Source: Tomocerus qinae
Taxonomy: Eukaryota; Arthropoda; Collembola; Entomobryomorpha; Tomoceridae
DNA length: 64,000 nucleotides
Assembly: GCA_020055645.1 (NCBI GenBank)
Contig: CM034549.1
Coordinates: 22,713,930-22,777,929, forward strand
Direction of reading: 5' to 3'
Shown here: positions 1-14,016 of the stretch, one piece after another
How the letters are laid out: each line of letters opens with the position of its first letter
How positions within the stretch are numbered: position 1 is the stretch's first letter
Translations under genes and position numbers: made by a program
The notes under the pieces: generated by a model
Databases searched by the model: none
What the model was told of the DNA's origin: nothing
The model's input: only the letters and a program-made list of their open reading frames with translations

Positions 1-3000
1 TTCGCTGGATTCTAAAAGACAAAACACCGTAACAGAACAATTATGGTTTCTGGGTAGAAGTTCAGGTCTCAAGAGAAAAGTATCATTAATTGTTTCTAAT
101 GCCCAAACATACAGATTCCCATATTATTTACAACATTTCATCCTAAATTGTCTGCATGAGCATTTATCCTAATTGTAAGTTTCTCACCAGCATCAGCGTC
201 CAAGATTTTCTTCCCTGCTGGTGGTAATTGAGATGTAGTAGGAGCATTTGTCTGCAATGCAGTAGTGCTGGTATCTGGAAACTCTGCCGGCTCCTGTACT
301 AACGACCCGGATACAGACGGCTGCACTGCTGTTGCGGCGGCTACTGCTCCGTGACCTGCTGCTGTTTTGCTTCTTTTAACAGCTTTAGGAGCATTGGTAT
401 TATCGATCAATCTCCAATTCAGAAGAGGATCATAGACAAATGCCTCCAGAACCGCCATTAACGAGTCCTTGTTATGCCGAAGGACTTTCATAACCGATTC
501 ACATGTGCATCGATATGTACCGTCTATTCCTGTAATCTACAAAAAGAAAACATTTAGTGTAATCAATATTTTCTCATAAATCGAACCCACATTATTTCCA
601 TTTTTACATTGCATAGTATAGCGCATTTAATCGCATGGTATATTGTAACTCACTTCCATAGCATTTATAAGCATTCTTGTCAGTCTGAAAGGTATCCTTT
701 CTGGGAATTTCTCTCTGGTCATAGCTACTTCAAAGCAATCACCGAAGTCAATGTGTACAATTTTTCCACTTTGACGGTCCAGCATTAAATTTGAAGGATG
801 TCTACAGGTATTAAATGGTTCATTTAATCAGATCAATGAAAATTTGGTATAAAAGTGGATTAGGAAGTCTCTAGTAATAAATCAGACTAAAAAATAACTA
901 TTAACTAATTCTGTTTTACCTGTCCCCAAGACCAAGAACATAACCAACCATGGACATAACTGCTAGAGATCTCGTATAGTTCGTTCGTCTGTCAAACCAT
1001 ACCTGTAAATAGAAATAAATTTTAAAAAGTGCTAATACTAAAAGTGGATTAACAAAATGTTGAAGTTGAAAATATAACAAACCTCACTAGAAGGACTTTT
1101 CAGCCATAACAGTCTTCCTAAATCATCACCTTGAGTGTGCTCGAGGGCATGCTCAAACACTTCAACTTTTTGCATGAGTGTCAAATGATCATAATCAGGT
1201 GCCATTCGTAACATTATTCTATGCTCAATATTCAGCAATATTTTCTTTTTGTCACGGTAGTCATGTATTAATGTGTGAAGGGTATCACAATGTGGAACCC
1301 ATCCTATCAAGCCACTATTGGTGGAAAGAGGTATCACAGCATATCGCTAAAAAGAAAAACGACATCATTTTAAACTAGCTCTTGTATTTCTCTGAAAATA
1401 ACTGAAAAATGTTGATTTAATCTTACCTGAATGGTCAAATTTCGCCTAAATGTTTCAGGATCACCTAATAGTAATGTGTTCACTAATCCAAACAGCTGCA
1501 TGACACGTTCGTCTTGTCGAAGATCTTCATGTCCTTTCAACAAATAGACGAAATCCTTCCCATTTGAACCTATTAAAAGCAAAAAAATTCAAAGCACATG
1601 AAGTGAAAAAGCATTTACACAAAAATTAATGTTGACTTAGGGAGCATAACAATGTGCAGCATACCAGTAATACATAACTTTCGAGGCCTCTGTTTGCTTG
1701 TAATGACTTGCAGGTAGCTTTGAATTTGCGCAATTTGGATCAATGTTTTTCCAGGTACATAAGAGCCTGGAACAGCCAACTCCAGGTCCCGACATTTTAG
1801 AAGTTTTGGTGAGACATACAACAATTCTAAAAAATAGATATTACAATTACTATTAAGTTTATATTAATTCAGTTTTAATTGTAAGATTGTATGGTCTATT
1901 CCTCCAACCTAAGCTAATCAACTGAGGGAGTTGTCTGGATATTCTTTTAAAAACGTGATAGTACAAATCCCAGGCCTGGTTCAAGTCTCTAACATTGCCG
2001 GATACTTTATATCTTCTACACCATTCAAGGGCTTCTGTCAAATCCCTGCCGTAGGCTTGATTGAAACTAGTTTCTTTAAGGGTCTGGGGTCCTCTTTCCA
2101 GCATTGCATGAAGAGGCTCCAATACTTGAAACATCCCTTGTACATTTCGCTCTCCAAAATAAAGTCGCGATGCTTCTTCCAGACCTTCATGCCACATTTC
2201 ATGCCAAAGAATGGCAACACGAATCAGTTCTTCGGAGACCATCATTGCCTGTTGAACTAACACATGAGAATGTTCACACATATTTTTTAAGATCTTGTTT
2301 GCTGCTGTATGTCGAGCTGGACTTGAAGATTTTGAGGACACAGTTAAAGGATATATCAAAGACTGGGGATGATATTTTCCTATGTCCGTTAGTAAATGAT
2401 GAATCAATTTCCCGACTAAGTGACGTGGAGTATCTATGCGGGCAATCAGCTGAGGTATAACCTAAATCCATCAATAATATTTATCCATTAGATTAGTTAC
2501 TAATAACAGCTAAAAAATATTTATTAATCTATTTCCAACTTAAGTCATTAAAGCAGAAGAAATGTACCTGGAGCCAGTTATCCACGTGAATCCCTCGAAT
2601 TCCTTCAACTAGCGATTCATAAACTTCGTGCCATTGTCCGAAATCAAACCACAATGTCAACAGTCTCAGCGTATCTTGTAAACTGGAACCTGAAGTAGAT
2701 CCGGCACTTAAGGATATGGACCGAACAAATCCTTCTACGGCAGGAACAGTGTGTTGACTTATATATTTTGGCGTCTAAAATCAGAAAAAAGCATTTAAAA
2801 AATCAATGTCTAGAAAAATTATGCTTTTGTAAATTTTAGGACGTACTAGTCCAATAGGAGTAAAACTAGAACGTTCAGTTGAGCTCTGATGATTTTTGAA
2901 GTGCAAGACTGCTTCGAAATTCATATAAGCGTAAGCATGCCACGCTTTGTACCACCCAGGGTCATGCTCTGTCGCGGATGAATAATACCTAAAAGAAAAT

Positions 3001-6000
3001 ATCGGTTCAATTATCGATTCCAACTTGTTAATTGCCACCTTTCCAAAGTTGTACCAATTACCCTAGAACTTTCGAAATCATAACTTCGCTTAGCCCTTCC
3101 AAACTTTCTTGCCACTCTCCTAGCCTTAAATAGCATCTTGCCAGTAATTTTTTCAAATCTTTATGTGATTTGTCTGCGTTATTGGCAGTGGATTCCACAC
3201 TGCTGCTTAGCTGAGGAACTAACGTGTTAGTTACAAAGTTTTGCAGTTGGCTGAAAATAAAAAATTGCATTCGAAATAGTTATTTAAAAAAGTAACTGCT
3301 AATGTTCACAGTACAGATATTAACTTACGATAAGGCCACTTCTTTTTCACCACTTGCCCACAGATGTTTTGTAAAAGCATAAGTCACTTGAGGGTATTGT
3401 GTGGGTAAGCTTTTCTTTGTGTCCGGTTGCATTCCCAATAAATTTACTAACGTTTTGTACGATAGTTTTAATCTCCCATTTTTTCTACACAAACTGGCAA
3501 ATTTCAAACTTGTTCTAATATCTTCTAATGGCGATACAACAATAGATCGAACTTGAATGACTTTTTGCCAATCTTCAACAACTCTGTTTACACCCTAAGA
3601 AACACAAATTCTCAATTAACATAATGATACAAATATTATGCCTTAAAACAAAGAAAATGCATCATTTTATTATTCACCTTCAGTCGCTCCCACCACATTA
3701 TTTTTATATCTTCTCTTCTCTCTGGTACTACTTTATATTGTATAACCTCTTCTAGTTCAGCCAACATTTGAACTGATACCATTGAATTATAAGCACGTTG
3801 GTAGGATTCAGATGCCATTGCGGTCAATTCAGTGTCCAGAATATCACGGGCGGAATCAATTAACTGTAAGACAATTAAATGACACGATTAAAAGATTTGA
3901 TACTAATTAAAACATCATTTACGATAGTATTTGATTTTTTACCTGTTCAGCTTGACTATAATATCCCTTGTGTATGGAAATCAAAGCTCTGTAGAAAGTT
4001 CCATCTTGACTGTCTCTGGGAATAAACTGGACGTATTTCTCCATGCCATCCCACTTATTAAGACCCCAACTAGCAGCAGCAGCCATATGAGCCATTCTAT
4101 TTTTATCCTTATCGGTAGCTCCAGACCATTTAGACCGAGCGATTTCTTCCAAGGAATGCCAATCCCCAAGAGCCTCTAAGCATCGCATTTGTCCAAGTGT
4201 AAGTTCAATATCATCAGGATTGAACTCCATTTTTGACTTATAAAGCTCTAAAGCTTTATCCCAATCGTGAAGCCTTTCGTACCACTGCTCTTGAACCTTT
4301 AAATTATTTCCGTAGTTTTGCATCGCATATTCTAAAAGGCCTATAGTTAAAGTAAGTCCATAATAATTAAAAATTTAGCGAATCTATGTTAATAGGATTA
4401 TATTGTCAGTATTCATTATTATATTCATAGAAATCCTATCGATGCTAGTACCTGCAGCAGCTTCTTTATTCTGCAGCTTATTGTTAATTGAAATCAACGT
4501 CTCTAGCACCTAATTGATAAGATACAATTACATAATTTTAAAATAGTAAATCAATAAAATGTATTTGTCGACATGTACACATGTACTAGTAAAGAGCATA
4601 TGTAAGAAAGGAGTAAACAATTAGCTAGAGCGACAACTTTTATATCTACCCTTATACAAAGGGGAGAGATAAAGTTTAGATTTTAGACTTCATTCGCATT
4701 GAAAAATAAAACATTTGATTGCATTGTTACCTCACTACTGGGACTCTTGTGAAATTGTTCTTCTTTATAATGTAATGCCTTAGCGTATGCACAGCATAGC
4801 ATTGCTCTTTCCCCAAGAAACTCAGGCTCTAGTGGTAGAGGACCCTTGAAAAAAATTATAATTATTAATTTTAATTTAAAAAATGGCATATTGTTCATTG
4901 CAATTTAAAGCTAATTGGTTAGATTATATAAAATAGCAAAAAGATATTTAGTACTTTTTCACAATGTTCCATAAATTCAGCCAAATTTAAAATAGTTTGC
5001 GTTATTTCCGGTAAATCTTCAACCATGAGGGCCTGTCTTAAACTAGTTATCAGTTCGTTTTGTTGCTCTTCTTGCAATTCAGTCCAACAAGAAACAAAAG
5101 CAGCATTGAATAAATCTCGTGGCAGTTGGGCATAAGTTTGAGCCAAATTGTGGCATGCTCGAAGGCTTGGGGAAGGGGATTCTTTGAGAAATTCGATGGA
5201 TAGACGTCTTAGCCACTCCAGCCAGTCTTCTTTAGATACTCGCCGTGAAGCTGTCCAAGCCCGTTGCAAATTAGCAGTCGACACATGAAACTATTAAAGA
5301 TACAGAGGTCATTCACATTTACACACGCATTAATATTTTTCAGCCAATGCTAAACAATTGTTATCAAAACATAATGTCCTAATTTCTGTATTGTACTTAC
5401 TCTGTTAATAGACGTTGTATCTGTAGCAGTTAAACCCATCATGTTTCTAGACCTGCTGTAGCTGCGTGATTTATTTTTGGCTAAGCTGTTCATTTCATTG
5501 TCATCTCCATGATAGTGATCTTCTTTACATTTGTACAGTATTAAGGTGTCATATCTTGCGTGTTTGATGTTGTGTTTCTTTAATAATCGTTGAATCATAG
5601 GTATGAACACTTGGAACTTAGGACCGAATTGCACGACTAAACTGGCTAAAGTGTCCATACAATTATCACGAAGTTCAGGCACTAAATCCAACGTACGAAC
5701 GAGAGGATGGACAATCCTGGTAAAAATATACAAAATTTGGAAAAAATCTATTTATGATATACATAATGTCAGCATTAAATTAAAAAAATTGTCAGAATTT
5801 TAATCTTGTTTTCGTAATTCACAAATTATCATAGAGATTCCCACAAGATAATCATCATTCATATTACCAGACAGCATAACAATTTATATTGATTATGAAA
5901 TAACCTGCTAGCGAAATCAGAAAAGTTCAGAGACGATGAAAGCTGATCCAGAGAATCTAGTGCTATACGTTTCACATGCAATGGCACATCAGGCAAGTCT

Positions 6001-9000
6001 AAGAGTTTTACTATTGGTGGAAGCAAAAGATGCAAAAACTCGTCCAAATTAGTCCCAAACTTTTGTAGTGCGTTCAGTAGCTGTAAGTGATAAAAATAAA
6101 CACGTAATTGTCCGTAGCCAACAAATTAATACATTTTGTAATAAAAATGTTACTTACGTTAGCTGTAACGATTCTATCTTTACTTGAATCATGGACGAGT
6201 ACTTTAAGTAGCAGGGGAATTAGTTTGGCTAGGTAAATCTTGAATTCCGACCCCAATGCCAAAGCTACTTGTTCCACTACTAAAATGATGGTCACTTGTA
6301 ATGATGAATTAATCATCCAAAAATCCTAAATCGTAATCAAACATTGACATCCAAATAATTATTACCGTATAATATTGTGTACTCTATTATTTATTTATTT
6401 GCTAATGACTCTCACCTTTATTAACGTAAAAATGTCATCAAGATAATTCCGTATGTGCTGTTTCACAATGGCAATCAACATACCCAATTGTTGGAACAAA
6501 AAGTCTTTGTATTGCATTTCTGTCGTACGAATAACTTGTATCAAGCAAGGTATCACTTGGGGTATGTATGTCACGCAACTGATATTCAGGGACTTAAATA
6601 CAAACGTCACAGCCTGAAAAAAATATCAGTATATTGTCAACCTGAGCAAAACGCACCTTAGCTACTTCAAACACTACTAAAATTAAAATCTGTAAGTATT
6701 AATAGCCACCTGCACGACAGAAGTATGATGTTGGGCTAATGTGTTGTCTCTTATAATACGCATAAGAGTAGCAATTGCAATGGAAGGGTAAAATTCATCT
6801 AAGGCAGCGTTTGACATGTGAATGAGCATTTCACTGGTATTCATTTCTGCAAAAACAAATCACAAAACATGGCTAGGCTAAAAATTATAAAATTTTATGA
6901 ATAATTTATGAATCATTCTAAATGTATTTAGTTAGATAGCTTCTGTTATAAAAGGTAATATACCCTGTACTGCTTCGATCTCCAGTTTAGGATCCGTCAT
7001 TGAGACTAATGCTATCGCATTTCCCTCAACATCAATCTGACCCAAATGCATTTTATGCTTGTATGGATCTAAAGCCCCAAGTAGCCCAAGAACTCTAATC
7101 GTACCCCTCCTGATAAAAAATACATCAAATATTATATAATTGTTCCATTTAATATTATACGCCACACGTACACACTTCATTCACAAAACCTTTCCTCACC
7201 TCACAAAGTGCTGCTGTTCAGTTTTCAAAAAATAGAGCAAAGTATCCAAAAGGAGAGGGAATTGTTGGTACGGGGTAATTACACATCCAGTATTTTCAAC
7301 CAACTGTCCTAACGTCCACAAAGCGAATCCTCTCTGTGTGGGTGCGGCTGAATCATTAAGCATTTCCAGTAGGATAGTTAAAAGTTCGGGAACCGTTGAC
7401 TGCATTTCAATTCCTGTAACCTACAATAAAAATAGATTAGTCAGAGCAACCTACATAAAATACGTGAATTATTTTAGACTTTGTATGCCCTCAATCTTTA
7501 TACTTACCTGAGCAAGATCTCCTAAAGTGACTAAGATGTTGATCACAACACCCGGGTTAGGATCAGGATCTTTTAATTTTGGAACAAGAGCTTTTAGAAC
7601 TGGTTCTCGATAAGCTCTAATTAGTTTGGGACTTGTTGCAACTAAATGGCCAAGCATTCTGGCAGCCTGCTCCTTGTTACGTCCCATTCCAGAGTATTCT
7701 AGCTCGGTTAGTATCTATACAAAAAAATTTTCGATTTGCCTGGCTCACAATTAACACCATATACTGCCCAGTCAGTATGTTCGTTAAGTTACCTGAATTA
7801 GTACTTTTCGAAGACCAGGTAAGACATAAGCCGGGTTAATAAGACTCAATCTCCCGATTGTGCAAAGTGAGATTTCTCGTATTTCAAATATTTCATCATG
7901 CAATGCAACAAATAAGGCAGAAAGATTTTCTGGTTGAGCCAAATGGTTGTCAAATATGTCGTCTAGATTTTCAAGAACACTGATTCGTACCTCAGCATCT
8001 AAAAAAATATTATGACACATCAATCAAAATTATAGCTTGACTAGTATTTCGACGGAACTTACTAATTCAAATCCTTTACCTGCATCTGTGATTCCCACAA
8101 CAAGTAGCTTATTTAGTACATCCGACACAGTTATCGTAACTGTGTGAGAATATCTGCCATCCAATCCCTATTAAAATGAAATCCCCCGATATTAATAAAT
8201 GCTAACAAAAGCTTAATAAAACAAGTGCTAACTTTAGAACTCTTTGAATTAAACATAGACATTTCGTATTGCTAACCTGAATAGCCATACGTAATAAAAT
8301 GCTGCAAGTTCGAACAGCTTCAAGTCTTATTTCTTTGCAGTCAGAGGTTAGAAATACATCAGCACAGTGCTTTACGAATTGTATAAGCGAATTACCTATA
8401 TAATGTTCATTTTGTTATTTTTACAGTTCAACAGATTTTGAAGAATTTTTTATTATACCGTCAACGTCGAATTTTGCTAAGGTCTCCAAGGCTAAAACGA
8501 CATTAGAGTTGTCAGCGGAATCACCGCTACTAACAACCCCCGTGCTAACAAGAACTGTCCCAACAGAAGTCCCTCCGCTTCCAGAAATATTAGGACCGCC
8601 GACTGGAGGCAATACTATGTTTTTTGGCATTCCAGGATGTCTCCAAGGTTGACTCATTAAAATTTGACTAAGTATTTTAAGAAGGCCGTCACTGATTTCC
8701 TTTTTCAGAGATGGTATTTGGATTTGAATCTCACGTAAAGCAGTTGTCAGTGCAGGACTCAATCCTGTCGCCAACATAGAATCCAACATCTCCGACAATT
8801 CGGTACGAATAGATGACTTCGTTGACAAGGAAAGTAATGTGATACATGTGAATATAGACTGATCATACTTTTGGTTTTTTCTTGGAGTTTCCTAAAAAGT
8901 GAATCAAGAATTTCAAGCTATAATTGATTTTTTTGATGAATTGACTTGTGCTTGAATTTTTTAAAACTAAATTAAGTGTTATTACTCTTCCAGGAAGGGA

Positions 9001-10934
9001 AGCTCTCAGAACCTCCATAATTTTTTGGAGATAACCCTTAATATTTCCATCAACTGCTATTGACAGCAGACCAATTGTAATAAATGCTTCATTACGTTCC
9101 TTGGTACGAAGACTTCCTAATAAGTAATTCATGGTTGATGCTAAAAAGCTACTGGATCTACAAAAGAATAAGATATTTAAGATTTATTGCCTAGATAAGG
9201 ATCAAAAACGAATAAAAACTACTTACCCATAATGGCCAGCTTGACAAAATAAATCTTTGTTGAACGCTGCTAGTCTTGGTAGAATCATGAACAAAGTTTG
9301 CTGAATAAAACTACTACGTGAATTTCTTTGGTCCAAAACTTGCTTACATATCTCGTTGTAATTTTCTGCTACAAGATGTTTACAAGCAGCAGATTCTGTA
9401 AATGTTATTGCTTGATTACTTGCAGACCCAGAAATGGCAGGATTATAACCAATAATGTCATCAGATGTATGACTAGAAAACTGTGAGTGGTAAAGGTGGG
9501 ATCCGTGGCCATGACTGAGATGTGAAGCTGAAGATGATGAATTCAATACAGAGAGTTTCGGAAAGTTTCGTTTCCCCCTTTGACGACGCGTTTTCCACCT
9601 TGGGAAAAATTGGGACAAAAAGTCCTGTGTAGCTTGGTGCTAAAGAAAAATATTCACAACGAATTTAACAACAGTTTATAATGTATCCTACCTAACAGTT
9701 TAACTATGTATCACATAACAAATTTTGTAAGTAAGTTATGTTACATACAGCAGTTTTTCCCGATGAAGTAGACGAAGTATAAGGAACCAAACTTCCTTCC
9801 AATTTTTCTCGTAATTCCCAAAACACACGTTCCCAATCTGCATTAGAGCATCTCAGCAGTTCATTAAGAACCAAAAGACTTCCATGGCATCTGTCATCTT
9901 TAGTCACTCCTTTTTCTTTTATATTCGGTCCAGCATAATCTCCACTGAATCCTTGTTTTGCTTCATCAAAACATAGTTTATAGTAATGTGTCTGGGTTTG
10001 AGTCTTTTCCCGCTGAGCAGTGACAATGAGGGCATATCTAAGGGCTTTAACTGCTCCTTCTCTAATGTTCGCTTTGGGGTCGCGGACAGCATTAAAGATA
10101 ACTTCGAAAAATTGTTGCACTTGTTGAAAGAAAAAGGTTGGAGTAGCCACTGCTAACTCCTTCAGAACCAAGACTGCAGCAAGACGCTTCCCTTCGTGAC
10201 GGTCAGAAGCAGAAAGCCATTCAAAGGCTCTTTTCACTTCAACATCAATATATTCCGTTGAATATGTACCAGATACCAAAGCTAATTTTCCTACAGCTTT
10301 TGCAGCCATTTCCATAACCTCAATATCCGAGGACGGGAAAGTATTTCTTAAATAATTTGCAAATCTGGATATTCTGGTTGATGTATTGCCCACATCGACT
10401 CCAATTAATAACTCTATAATATTTTTAAAATAGATAGAAAATACATTAGGTAAAATAAGATTAATAATTTTTAGGTAAGTAAAATTATGTTTGATAATTT
10501 TTTTCTTTGCAAATGGCTTACCTATAGCAAGAATAGCCCCCTTTCTTTCACAAATTTCCGAAGACGAAACCATATCAAAAATATGATGATTAAATTCGTC
10601 CATGAAGGCTGTTAGTTCCTCAACAGACACTTCTCGTAGCTCCGTTGTAACCTAGAATGCATATAATAACAAATAGCTTAATTGATAATACTTGTCTATA
10701 ATCTGCCCTTTAATAATCATGTATACAATAGAAGTTAACATTTATCTGACATACATAATGGTAAAGGTCTCTAGCAGCTTTACACCGCTCCTCTTCATTT
10801 TTAGACTTCAATCCCGTCACAAATTGATTCATCAAAGGCATAGTATTAGACCCACCCGGTCGAAATATTAGTCCTCTTTGAAAATGTTTTTCTCTAGACG
10901 ATCCTGTATACATTGTCCCGCTTGAAGATGCCAT
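1..10934 (-). CDS. Tor: Target of rapamycin (mTOR) Ser/Thr kinase, nearly complete, C-terminal FATC exon off the left edge
   Basis: PI3K-related kinase, catalytic core of TORC1 and TORC2, which couples nutrients and insulin to growth. Reading the exons leftward from the ATG at 10934 gives an unbroken mTOR order. HEAT repeats lie at about 10.9-5.3 kb. The FAT domain lies at about 5.2-2.6 kb. The FRB domain is at 2.3-1.88 kb, with [17 protein letters not shown] and [10 protein letters not shown]. The kinase domain is at about 1.82-0.4 kb, with [20 protein letters not shown], the catalytic loop GLGDRHPSN split by an intron near 910, and HIDFGD near 740-756. Exon 188-536 ends in the variable region before FATC. 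A splice acceptor at 12-13 opens an 11-nt fragment (ESSE) of the next exon, so FATC itself is not in view. Most introns are under 150 bp. Residues known to contact rapamycin-FKBP12 (the FRB Ser and Trp) are kept. Identity is certain; individual splice sites were judged by eye. Confidence 0.97.
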
Positions 10935-12231
10935 TTCTGTAGAATTTCTTCAATTGATATGCTTTCCCTTCAGTATCCACCCCTTACTTTCGGTCCGTCA
11001 AAATATCTGAAAAATGCAGTCACAAAATTCATAAAAACGGTTGCTCTTAAGTAAATTTATATTTCACATCAAACACGATATTCCCAAGTAAAATGTTTTA
11101 AAAAACTTACATTACAATTCGGAGTTATCTGCAATATTTATTCCCATTACATCTTATCATGGTGTTCCGTTTTCATGACCGGGTGTAGTATTCTTCTGTG
11201 AAGTAAGATCTAGCCTAAAAATAGTTGAAGAAATAAATCTTTGCTACAATTCTAACTATCCATTATTGCATGATCTCTGATCTGATCCCTAAATACCACA
11301 AAAGCCGGAAATGTCCCGGGTGATTCTGCATTTATATTATTGTTGACTAAAGTGCAAGTGCACAGTATTCACTGTTCAGTTCAGTGTTTTGTTTACATCC
11401 ACCTACACATTCATCTACTACGCACATTGATGCACACAAGAGTTCAGTGGAAATCTCTACTCATAATTAGCGCGCTAAAAGTAAAATACGTCGAAGTATG
11501 TCACTTAGCGGTTTATACGAAATCAGTCTGTGAAATTTGGGATTGGTATTACGGGGAATGTGGGAGGAAATTGTAATTTGGTCAATTTTGTCAAATTTTT
11601 ATCTTTTCCCAAGTGCTGGTTAATCTTTTGTGAATGTGTCAAAAACGAAGTGGATCATTTAAAGTTCACACGTCCACATCGTCGTCCAGTACATCCAGTA
11701 TCAACGTATTTTAACATTTAAAGCAAATTCCTTTTTTCATTATTATTTACTGAAAACAGTACAATACAATGCATACCTAAGTTGATTTTAATTGTGGCTT
11801 TGGTTAAATGATCACCATATTTTGACCAATTCACCATTTTGTTTCGGTTTTACTATACTTGTGCCTGAATGCGTCATACACATTAATGTCTTCTAACTTG
11901 GTTTATTTATACGGATGACTGTATTTGAGTTATGTGTTCATGAGCATCCTTCAAGATTCAAGGCCATTCCCGAAAGCTAGATTAATTAATACTTTGTTTA
12001 CTTTTCCTTAATTATTATTCTAAATCAATATTAGCTTTCTATTATTTGTCAAACACTTTCTAAACACTTGTAGCTATCGACCGTATTGCGTACGGGTAAA
12101 AATTCTGCACCAGGATTTTGTACTACAAAGACAATACCAATCCAAATATTCAGTTGAAACTTAGTTGTCATCAAAAAGAGAAATCGCTGTTGACGAACTC
12201 AGTCCCAAATTAATACTGGACACATCGAAAT
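10935..12231. other. Divergent intergenic region between Tor and UBE2J2
   Basis: About 1.3 kb separates the two start codons, so both 5' UTRs and a shared or back-to-back promoter must lie here. Only short, non-conserved open frames occur, and I recognise no protein, TATA box or RNA gene in it. Confidence 0.6.
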
Positions 12232-13381
12232 ATGAGTAGCAAGACAAAAAATAGCACTGCTTTGTCTCGTTTGAGACAAGATTATCTGCGTTTGAAGCGT
12301 GATCCAGTTCCTTACATAGTTGCTGAACCACTTCCTAGCAATATTTTAGAATGGTAAGCATTTTAAAAGTTAATTTGTATCTTGATAGACCAAAATTTCC
12401 AGCCTGGAGATTGTAGTTAGCAAGATTCAAATAAAAGATTTAAAATGATGTTTTCGTTTCAGGCATTATATTGTAAGAGGTCCGGAATCTTCCCCTTATG
12501 ATGGAGGCATGTATCATGGAAAACTTAAATTTCCTCAAGAATTCCCATTCAAGCCTCCAAGTATTTACATGATCACTCCTAATGGACGGTATTGCCATTA
12601 ACCATATTCATGAATTGTGAATTTCTTTATCTAATGCTACCCAGATGTTTTTAGACTGATTGTTTTTTTGAATAAAAAAATTATATTTCGAATCTGTATT
12701 TTTTTGATTTTTTAGTTTCAAGACAAACACGCGTCTGTGCCTTTCTATTTCGGATTTCCATCCTGATACGTGGAATCCCGCCTGGTCAGTTGGAACTATT
12801 CTTACTGGGTTGCTCTCCTTTATGGTAGGAAAGTTTACGTATTACTTACTTCAGAAACCTGCACAACCACTTTTAAGATGTAATATTTTAATTAATTTAA
12901 GCACAGATACGTTAATTTTTTTTTTCGTTAATTTAGTTGGAAACCAGTCCAACTTTAGGTTCAATCGAAACTACTGAGGCAGAAAAGAAATCCCTTGCTC
13001 TAAAATCAATTGACTTTAACCTAAAAGACAAGGTGGTTGGGGATCTATTCCCTGAACTTGTAGAGGTAAGTATAATGCATTTATTTTAGTAATATGATTA
13101 CAGCATTTTGCTACAAACATTTGAATTTAAATTAAAAAAATTATTCAAATGATTGTTTTATGAACAAGGAAATGAAAGTTACGGCAGAGTCTCGACTTAG
13201 ATCTATGAGTGCAACTAATTCCCATGCTGGAAATCAACAAAGGTCTTCTTCTTCAACTCGCAGTGCAGGTTCGTCAAATAATTACCAAAGTATGCTAGCT
13301 ACTGGAGTAGTGGCAGTTGGGTTTGCATTATTTGCCATCAGTGTGAGATATGTTCTAAAGAGTATCAGCTACGAAGAATGA
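12232..13381 (+). CDS. UBE2J2: Ubiquitin-conjugating enzyme E2 J2 (Ubc6-type, tail-anchored)
   Basis: E2 enzyme of ER-associated degradation, anchored in the ER membrane with its UBC fold in the cytosol. Five exons (12232-12353, 12463-12588, 12716-12824, 12937-13065, 13169-13381) join in frame to 232 codons, slightly shorter than the human protein as I recall it (about 259). The N-terminus [19 protein letters not shown] and the active-site segment [20 protein letters not shown], with the catalytic Cys in LCLS, are typical of the J2/Ubc6 class, which lacks the usual HPN motif. A Ser-rich linker leads to one C-terminal membrane segment ([17 protein letters not shown]) and a short lumenal tail. 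It lies head to head with Tor and tail to tail with melted. The start was chosen as the first ATG preceding the conserved N-terminus. Confidence 0.95.
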
Positions 13382-13619
13382 ATCGTTTCGTCTTTACTCA
13401 CACGCAAATCTCCTACTTCAGTCATTCACTAATCAGTTAAAAACTAAAAGTTGTTTAATTGTATTGATTGTAATGTATAAACTTATTGTTTCTCTGGCCA
13501 ATATAGGCAATACGAAATGTAAAGATAAATGATCGCAGTACTTGTCAATTTCCTCCCACATCCCACACCTACAATTCATTGGCACTTCTGTAAATCTGTT
13601 AAATATTAAATTCTTTATT

Positions 13620-13625
13620 AATAAA
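13620..13625 (+). terminator. Poly(A) signal candidate of UBE2J2
   Basis: AATAAA lies about 240 nt after the UBE2J2 stop, in an AT-rich stretch. It is the first canonical hexamer I see downstream of the stop. Confidence 0.5.
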
Positions 13626-13905
13626 CTATATAATTTTTATTCATTAATTTAACAGTACCTTTTCCTCAGTATGTTTAATAATAAATTCTGTATCTGTAAA
13701 ATCTTTTTACGTAATTATAGTGGGTGCTAATTGTCATTAAATAGGTTTATTTTATTTGTGTATGATAAAATCATACTAATCGTGCAATATTTGTAATAAT
13801 GTATTGTTGTCAGTTTTCGCTTATACCAAGTACCTATACATATTACATAATAGGGTTACGCTGTTATGAAGCACACATCCTTTCCACGTGAAATAGTTTA
13901 AATAT

Positions 13906-13911
13906 TTTATT
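13906..13911 (-). terminator. Poly(A) signal candidate of melted
   Basis: AATAAA on the minus strand, about 105 nt beyond the melted stop codon. With the plus-strand signal at 13620 it leaves about 280 bp between the two convergent transcript ends. Confidence 0.5.
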
Positions 13912-14016
13912 AAAGATAAAAAATCAATACAAAGTCAAAAATACATCAGTTTTATGAATATATAATCCAAAACATAGTAAACACCATTAAAATTATGTTA
14001 GTCCAAGTAGTTCTGC

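Noticed and set aside
11340-11721. Short open frames on the plus strand between Tor and UBE2J2
   Set aside because: Their composition is not protein-like, no motif is present, and they fall in 5' UTR or promoter sequence.
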